DNA from: Ziziphus jujuba
Taxonomy: Eukaryota > Streptophyta > Magnoliopsida > Rosales > Rhamnaceae
Length of the DNA stretch: 64,000 bases
Assembly: GCF_031755915.1 (NCBI RefSeq)
Contig: NC_083382.1
Coordinates: forward strand, 15,451,501-15,515,500
Direction: 5' to 3'
Shown in pieces: positions 56,458 through 64,000 of this stretch. Numbering within the stretch: position 1 is the stretch's first letter; each line of letters begins with the position of its first letter. A model generated the notes under the pieces. It saw only the letters and a list, made by a program, of their open reading frames with translations. It ran no database searches and was not told the origin of the DNA. Made by a program: the position numbers and the translations under genes.

Positions 56458-57475
56458 AAGTTTCCATTTCTTGGCTGTTTTATTATTATTATTATCATTA
56501 TTATTATTATTATTATTATTATCAGGACCTTTCTGGGCAGTTTGCTTAAATCATCATCAAGTGCAGGTTCGCTGGCATTTTCAAAGTTAGATTGGCAAAA
56601 TTACCAAAAAAAAAAAAAAAAAAAAGATTTTTTTCCCTATACATAACAAAAATTTATCATTTTTCAAACTAATTTAAGGTCCAATTCAAATAATTTTAAA
56701 TTTCAAAATTAATTTACATAATTTTTAAATTTTAATATATTAATCAACAATTAATTATTATTTTTTTTGTATTTTATAATTAATTTATTTGTACCAAATT
56801 CAATTCGTACTTCTTTACATGAAATAAAAATGATTAAAAAAATAAAAATAAAAAAGATATAGCTTTTTTTTTGGGTAAACAACAAACAGAAATAACTATT
56901 TATTAAAAAAAAAAAAAAGAGAAATAGCTAGAAAGATACAGAATACAGATAATTACTAAAGAAAATAAATATAGAAAACAGTCATATCCAGGTGACTTGT
57001 GCGTGACGACTAGATACTCCACCTGTCCCTTTTTATTTATTATTATTATTTTTTTATTTTTTTATTTTTTCCTGGTGAAGTTCGAATCCTCTTATAGATT
57101 AAGATGTTGATTGTTGATATCTTTTATCATCAGGGCAACCACACGGTCTTGTATTTGTTGGTATCTTAATTTTCAAATCTCTTAGAGTTTGAGTGAGTGA
57201 ATACGAACAAAAAAATTATCTTCTTAGCTACCATATACCATTTGGTGGCATAATTTCCTCCCTGCCACCCCAACCCCCCTACACCTACAGGAGTAGAAAA
57301 TTATAATCATGAACTAATATACCAGCCATGTTATAAATATTTAAATATTTATTAGATTTATTTATCAAATACTACCTATTAATATTATTAATTAACACAT
57401 TTATATAAATTTTTGTATTTATAGCTTGATGGAAGGAAGAGAGAGAGGATAATCACATCGGGAGAGAGAGAGAGA

Positions 57476-57522
<47 letters not shown>

Positions 57523-60486
57523 GAATTGATGGATGGAAGATAGTAGTGGGTTGAAAAATTTTGGATATTAAAAATTTAGCAAAGCTAATTTTAGATAAAA
57601 TAAAAAATAAAAAGATTCTAAAAACATTTTTGACTAAAATAAAAGCAAAAAATTTTATTTTTTGGAAGAAGATAAAAAAAAAAAAAGTTTATCTAAAATG
57701 TTAAGAAGAAAAAACAAACAAAAAATGGAATGTATTACCAATTAAATCATATTAAGCTATAAATAAAAAAATTATATAAATATGTTAATTAATAATATTA
57801 ATATATATTATTTAATAAATAAATCTAATAAATATGTAAATATTTATAACTGGTATATTTGTATTTGACCATAATTTTTTACTCCTGTAGGTGTAGTGGG
57901 GTAGGGCGGCGGGGAGGAAATTATGACCACCAAAAGGTATGGTAGCTAAGAAGATAATATTTTGTTTGTTTTTGGATGAATTAGGAAAATGATAGTTGTA
58001 TGTATTGCTCAAATATGAAAAACATGGTTGATATTGACATACATATTCACTCACTCAATCTCACAAAGAGATTTGAAAATTAAGATACTAAAAATTCATT
58101 TGGTATATCTGATAAATGTTGAATTTGAGCCGGTAAAATTTTATATAATATATATATATATATATGTTTTAAAAAATTATTAAAAAATTAATAAGTATTT
58201 AGATATAAATATAAAAACTGTATTAAATTTCATTAAACTGTATTAAGTGCTTAATAAATTGTCATAAAAGCTAAAAAAAAAGGTTTTTTATAAAAATAAA
58301 AAATTTGAACTTCTTTAAAATAATTTTAAAAAATTATTTTTTTATCAACAAATGCTTATTGACTGAATAAAAACTTTTTAAAGCTGTTTTAGACAAGTTC
58401 AAATTTTATGCTTTTTTAGAATTTTTTTTTTTGTTTTTTAGTTTATATGAAAACTTATAAGCATTTAATACAGCTATTTTAGCTTATATGAAAATTTATT
58501 GAGCATTTAATATAGTTTTTTTATTTACAGTCAAACACTTATTAAGTTTTTAATAATAACTATTTTTCAAAAAGATCTATTATACAAAATTCTACAGATT
58601 AAAGCTGTATTATACAAAACTTTATAGACTAAAATTCTATTTTCATCAGCTATACCAAACGGATCCTAAATACCTGTTTGCAGAGTTTTTTTTAGATCAA
58701 AAACTCTATTTGAAGGCCAAAAGCTCTTTTGTTGAAAAATAAAAATGTTTGATAAGAGTTAATAAATATTTGTTAACTAAAAAACCAGTTTTTTTAAGCT
58801 GTTTTAGAGAATGCCAAATTTTATGCTTCTCTAGAGAGTTTTTTATTTTTTTTGTTTAACTTATATAAAAATTTAATGAGTATTTAATATAGCATTTTTA
58901 ATTTATATGGAAATTTAATAAGTATTTAATGCAAATTTTTTTATTTATAATCAAATACTTATTAATTTTTTAATAAAATTTTTTTAAAAAAAAAAACTAT
59001 TATAGAAAACACTACAAACTAAAATTATACTTTCATCAATTATATTATATAGACCTGGTTTAGAAAGTTTTCCTTAAAAAGATCAATTTTGACACAAAGC
59101 CTAGCTACGTTGGAGAGTGAGACAAGCTTCGTAGAACCAATCAGGCCAATGTCAAAAGTAGAGACAATAGAAAATTCAACTAAATCCATAATGAACTAGG
59201 AGGTAGAATGCGGGCAGAAGGTCTTCTTAGAAAAGCTTTCACGGCATTGGGCATCATCCCATCCGAATCTAAACAAACAAAAAGGGACAGGTGGAGTTTC
59301 CAATCGTCCGAATCTAAACTGTATTATTTATTTCTTTTCTTTCGTAATTATCTCTATTCTGTAACCTTGTAGCTATATCTGTTTGTTGTTTACCCAAAAA
59401 TAAATAAATAAATATTATAATTATAATAACAATAATATCTGAGGAAAAAATTCTAAAAAATTTGATCCCACTTCATCTCTTACCGGAAAAAAATCATTCC
59501 AAAAGAATAGAAAAAGAAAAACATTTCACTCTCTCCCGTCTTTTTTTTTTCTCACAATCTTTTTCGTTCTGTTTGTGTTTGGTAAATCAAGGAAAATAAA
59601 AGAATTTCCTCCTTTCCCCCTCCAAAAAAAAAAAAAAAAGAAAAAAGAAAAAGAAAAAAAAAAGAAAAAAGAAGAAGAAGAAAGCATTTAACCTCCTAGA
59701 TAAACCAATTTTTATTCTAAATGAGGATAAATATATCAATTTAAACATATCTAGAGGGTTATTTACCGAGGGTAATTATATTTTTTAACTAAAAATTTAT
59801 TGATAAAATATTATTTGTTTAGATATACTTAAAAAAAAAAAAAAAAGGAGCAAACATATCATCTTGGATTTTTGTTTCAACACTTATTAATCTTAATAAA
59901 TACTTATGTGGATTTAGATATAAGAAAAAAATACAATCATAATTTAAATATAAAAAAATGAATTTTTAAATAATAAGTAAATTAAAAAAATCAATTAAAT
60001 ATTATTTGATTATTTGCCATATTATAATAACTCTAGCATTATTGCGCATACAAACCTAAATTTACCTTCAATAGATGATACTAATATAAACATAATTTAC
60101 CTTCAATAGATTAAATTATTACCAATAGCTATGCCTATTAATTAGACATTTAAAGAAATTTTTTCCAATGGTTTTGTCTAAACATTTTATTAAGATGATG
60201 TGATAAGAAAAGAAACAATGTTACAGTGACTTTCTACTTTTGAAGACATTGTAGAGTTTACTTAAAAATAAAATTTTTCTTAAAAAGTCAAATTTTCATA
60301 AAAATAATAATAAATATATATATATATATATATATACAATTAATTAATCATAAATAATCTTTTACACATTACTATTGAAAAATAATTTAAAAATATTTTA
60401 TATATTTATGTTATCTAAATTTAGATGATATTTATTACAATACCACAAAAACAACAATACATATTCATCATTAGAGATGCTTTTAG
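56458..60486. repeat. 4.0-kb tandem duplication, copy 2
   Basis: This is the second unit, collinear with copy 1 over its whole length with substitutions and small indels. It has the (ATT)n start, outer arms at about 56855-57050 and 59280-59400, inner arms at about 57160-57430 and 57765-58085 with a longer (GT)n run in the loop, and a C-poor version of the poly-C/poly-A tract near 59612. It ends at ATTAGAGATGCTTTTAG. The short minus-strand frame at 57812-58054 corresponds to 53810-54010 in copy 1 and is not a gene. Confidence 0.85.
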
Positions 60487-60605
60487 CTATATTTTTTGTA
60501 GCATAAAAAAAATAGATATCTACTTTAAAAAAAAAAAGAAAAAAACTCCAATAGATCTGTATAATACCTTATCAAACTAATATGGCAAGAAAAAAATAGA
60601 CATAT

Positions 60606-61019
60606 TTAAAGCATCTCTAATAGTCTGTCTATTGTTAGATTTTTATGCCAAATCAAAAAATGGATAGTCATTCAAAAAAAAAGAAAAAGAAAAACTTTTT
60701 AGCCGATATGTCTAAGTACCCCATCAATATGATATGATAAGAAAAAAAATTGATAATATCAAGATGACCCTATGCTTTTGAAGGGTTTGTAAAATTTTGA
60801 AATTTTCTAAAAAGCAAAACTTTTCATAAAAAGTCATTTTTTAAAAAAATATATAAAATAATTAATTAATTAATAGACATAAAAAAATTTTATGCACATT
60901 ATAATTGAAAAATAAATTTTAAATTCATTATGCATTGATGCTATATAGATTTAAAATATATTAATTTCTATACCACATAATCAGCAATATACATTTATTA
61001 TTGGATATGCTTTTAAATT
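60606..61019. mobile_element. MITE-like element (~410 bp), TIR AAAGCATCTCTAATAG
   Basis: The left end TTTAAAGCATCTCTAATAG is inverse to the right end TTATTGGATATGCTTTTAAA. The inner part (ATATGATATGATAAGAAAA, CTTTTGAAGGGTTTGTA, AATTAATTAATTAATAGACA) is homologous to the ends of the two 4-kb units (56080-56457 and 60100-60486) and partly to 61019-62095. A family of related elements therefore lies side by side. Confidence 0.55.
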
Positions 61020-64000
61020 ATTTTCAATGGCTAGTACATTGCTCTATCTATTATTAAAATTTTTTACCATATCAGATAAATGAACAGACTTAAAAAAAAG
61101 GAAAAAAAAGAAAAAACTCTCCTGGTTTTGTAAAGGAGCTCTATCAAATTGATCTGATAATATATATATTAAGGTGTTAAGGTGATCTTTTAGATATAAA
61201 GGATATGTTAGACATGCTAATTTGAACAATTTCTTTATTTTGATCAATTTTTCTTTTGTTTTTATTTTTATTTTTTAGAGCTTCCAATTTTTTCTTCATC
61301 TTCCTTACTATCTAATTTCTTCTTTTTCTTCTTTATTTTTATTTTTTAACATCCATTGCTCTAGGGTATACCCATCACAAATGAACATAATCTACTTAGA
61401 ATCCATCATAGATGCATGAACCGTAACCATCACAAATGAAGAAGGGAAAAAAAGAAAAGAAAAAAAGGCAACATGAAGATTTGGTTGGGGAAGAGGCATC
61501 AAGGCACTTTCATAATGCACCACCCTAGTTTTTACAGGTAGTTTTCAATGAGAAGCTTTGGTTTTGTGTTTTCTTTTTTCCTCGGAGTATAGTGGTTGAT
61601 TTTTTATATTATTATTATTTTTTGCATCTAAAGGGGTGGGCTAGGCAGCTTTCTTTCCACTTTCTCTCTCCTCTTCTAAAAATTCAAGAAAATAACAACA
61701 AGAATAATAAAATAAAATATAACAAACAAATCACTTAAAATATTTTATATCATTATTGAAATTTTATTTCTAATGAAATCTTTGGAGAATAATTTTCAAA
61801 AGATACCGTTTGTTAAATCGACATTGTGTCATATAAACATCAACATTTTTCAATACTTATGCAACATAGATTCCAATGAGCAGAACTATTGAAAAAACTT
61901 TTAAAGTGATTCTTTATTTTTAAAAATTCTGTCAAATATTATAAAGTTAAAAAAAAAAAATAAATTGTCTTTAATAATTATAAAATTGATTATACCTTTA
62001 TACTATCTAAATTTTAATAATATCAATTTCTATATTAACTAGGTAATAATATATATTTACCATTAAAAATGTTTTTAAATTTTAATATGATATTAGAACT
62101 TAAAAATTATTTAAGAGAAGATTACTTTAGTTCAATTATTTTAGCCAGATTCAAAACCCTACTTTCAATATTAAATATATATATATATATGTATATATAT
62201 AATTATTTCTCTTTTGGGGGGTAAATAAACCTGCATTAAATTCACCAAAAAAAAAAAAAAAAAGACCTGCATCAAGCACAAAGGAGGCTCAACAGAGCAG
62301 ACATCCAGCAGCACATCCAGCTCAGTCAGGAAGTATCTGGTTATGAAGCTCAGAAGGAATCATCTCTGAACTTCAAAGAGATGTCATTAATGAGATAGTG
62401 TATGCGGTCGTGTATATTTCTTCAAATGTGTTATTGTCATCTTGTGAAACCATGAATTTAATATTGAAAGAGATTATAATATATATATATATATATATAT
62501 TTTGAAAAAAATATTTATATTTTTTGGATAAATGAATAAGTATATATTCCTATTAAATATTCAATTATAGTACCTATCTGTTATCGGCACCCGTGCGTTT
62601 TAAGTTATACACAGTTTCACATTTTATATTTTAATATTGTTTTCTTTTTTTTCCCCTTTTTTTTTTTTTTTGAGTTTTCGGTATTGTACAACTTGATCTT
62701 CACTTTTTTTTTTCTTTTTTGCATCTTTTCATTTTTTTTTCTTTTTTAACAAAATTATAATATGGAAAAAGTAAGAGTGTAAAGTAAAATTCTGTATGTA
62801 AAATGTAAAATTTTTTAAATCAAAAATCAAAAATCAAATTATTATCCTTTTTATAAATTATTAAAATTTTAAAAAATACAAATGTAATTTTTTTTAAAAA
62901 AAATAATATGTACATATTATAGATTAAAAAAAAGAACTATAAAAAAAAGTAATCAAATATTTATAAATCTAAAAGAAAACTTTGAAAGATTATTTATATA
63001 AAATATGCTATTTTATTTATTACATGTATTTTTTGCTATTTTAAGATATGTATTTTTTTTCTTATAAAATTCACTTTTCAAAAAAATATTGATTTTTTTA
63101 ATGAAATCCAAAAAGAATGGAAAATTATTACTATCAAATATATTATATTAATTATTATATGTATCTTTTATATTTATATTTATCATTTTAGAAAAAAAAA
63201 TACTTATAATATTTTTTAATATGTATTTTTTAATAAAATTTTTACTTTTTCGAAAAAAATAAATAATGCATGTTCAAATTTTTCATTGGTCTTTATTTAT
63301 TTTTTTTAGGGATATCGATTATATGTAAAGATTTTTATTTTTATTTTTTAAAAATTACATTTGTATTTTTTTAGTTTTTTTTTAACTAACTTATTTTAAA
63401 AATAATATTATTTAATAATTTTGTTTGTATTTTAACTATTTTTTTATTTATAAATTTTTATACTCTACATTCGAAGTTTTATAAAATTGCATTTCACACC
63501 TTCATTTTTGGTTCCATTTGTAAGTATGGTGACAATTATGTTAAAAAAAATTAACAGAAAAATAGAAGAATGGTGCAACAGTGCAAAAGCAAAAAGTGAA
63601 ATTCAAGTGCATAATATCCAAATAAACATTTAAGATACAAAAATCTTAAACTGTATATAGTTTAGAATACATTAATGTCAATATTTTGAAAAATTATAGA
63701 CTTTCTTTATCCTTTTTTCTTCTATAGTACTTCAGCTATGCTTTTCATTCATTAACCGAAAAACAATTTTTTACCCATTCAATAGCAAAATCAAATAGCA
63801 ACAAATAATTTCACAGGTATTTTGACTTTATTTTAAAAACAATGTTCATCTATTACTTCTAGTTTATCATCAATAAATTCACAGACCTATTCTTTTAATT
63901 ATATTTATTCCCCATATGAAATGCTACAGAACATTGATCAACTCTCATTTTCACAAGTATTACCAAATCAAAAATAATAATAATAATAATAAGTCTCATT
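61020..64000. other. AT-rich, low-complexity region to the window end
   Basis: No gene supported. 61019-62095 carries diverged pieces of the preceding MITE family interrupted by other sequence. About 62215-62420 is less AT-rich, has an A-run at 62248-62264, and on the minus strand reads fragments such as IHDRIHYLINDISLKF. This might be a worn LINE or gene remnant, but I cannot confirm it. (TA)n occurs at 62176-62200 and 62479-62500. The window ends in an (AAT)n tract. Confidence 0.5.

Noticed and set aside
62215..62420. Possible LINE RNase H remnant on the minus strand
   Set aside because: Only a few residues (IHDRIHYLINDISLKF) look coding and no conserved RNase H motif is visible. It is mentioned only inside the region entry.
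1..64000. CRISPR arrays, bacterial operons, tRNA or rRNA genes
   Set aside because: Regularly spaced repeats here are plant satellites or transposon repeats. I recognised no tRNA cloverleaf or rRNA segment, and the gene structure is eukaryotic throughout.

Overview
This is nuclear DNA of a flowering plant, almost certainly a eudicot. It is AT-rich, has GT-AG introns with T-rich acceptors and many (TA)n tracts, and carries plant-specific genes among transposable-element debris. I cannot name the species.

I can support three host genes. (1) 12827-19710 (+) encodes the plastid-envelope glucose transporter pGlcT: 13 coding exons join into one open frame of 549 residues, and intron 3 uses a GC-AG splice pair. 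(2) 20478-21984 (-) is a three-exon gene for a 130-residue lysine/serine-rich protein that I cannot name, convergent with pGlcT. (3) 26313-28097 (+) is a two-exon GT14 (core-2/I-branching type) glycosyltransferase.

Most of the rest is mobile DNA, and several elements are defined by terminal inverted repeats (TIRs) plus target-site duplications (TSDs). 1-1931 is the end of a long, relatively GC-rich LTR. 3970-10271 is a Mutator-like element (9-bp TSD) that contains a magnesium-chelatase subunit D (CHLD) exon fragment, six ~255-bp palindrome-bearing tandem repeats, and exons of an unidentified minus-strand gene. 16394-17076 and 23197-23745 are hAT-type elements with exact 8-bp TSDs. 29578-29895 is a TRIM-like miniature retroelement with an exact 5-bp TSD.

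32973-43598 is a retroelement inverted dimer: LTR, gag/movement-like/protease remnants, then the same order reversed, then LTR. The left LTR is split by a 3.5-kb hAT-like insertion, which itself holds a solo LTR, and by a Tourist-like MITE. The right LTR preserves both empty sites. 43780-49564 is a PIF/Harbinger element with a Myb-like gene, a DDE transposase with two nonsense codons, and two exons of a family-1 beta-glucosidase on the opposite strand. 52442-60486 is a 4.0-kb tandem duplication whose units are built of nested palindromes. The last 3.5 kb is AT-rich MITE-like and low-complexity DNA.

The host genes show no sign of acting together. The main interest is gene-fragment capture by two DNA-transposon superfamilies and the layered nesting. 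All intron-exon structures were read by eye from splice consensus, frame continuity and family knowledge, without transcript data.
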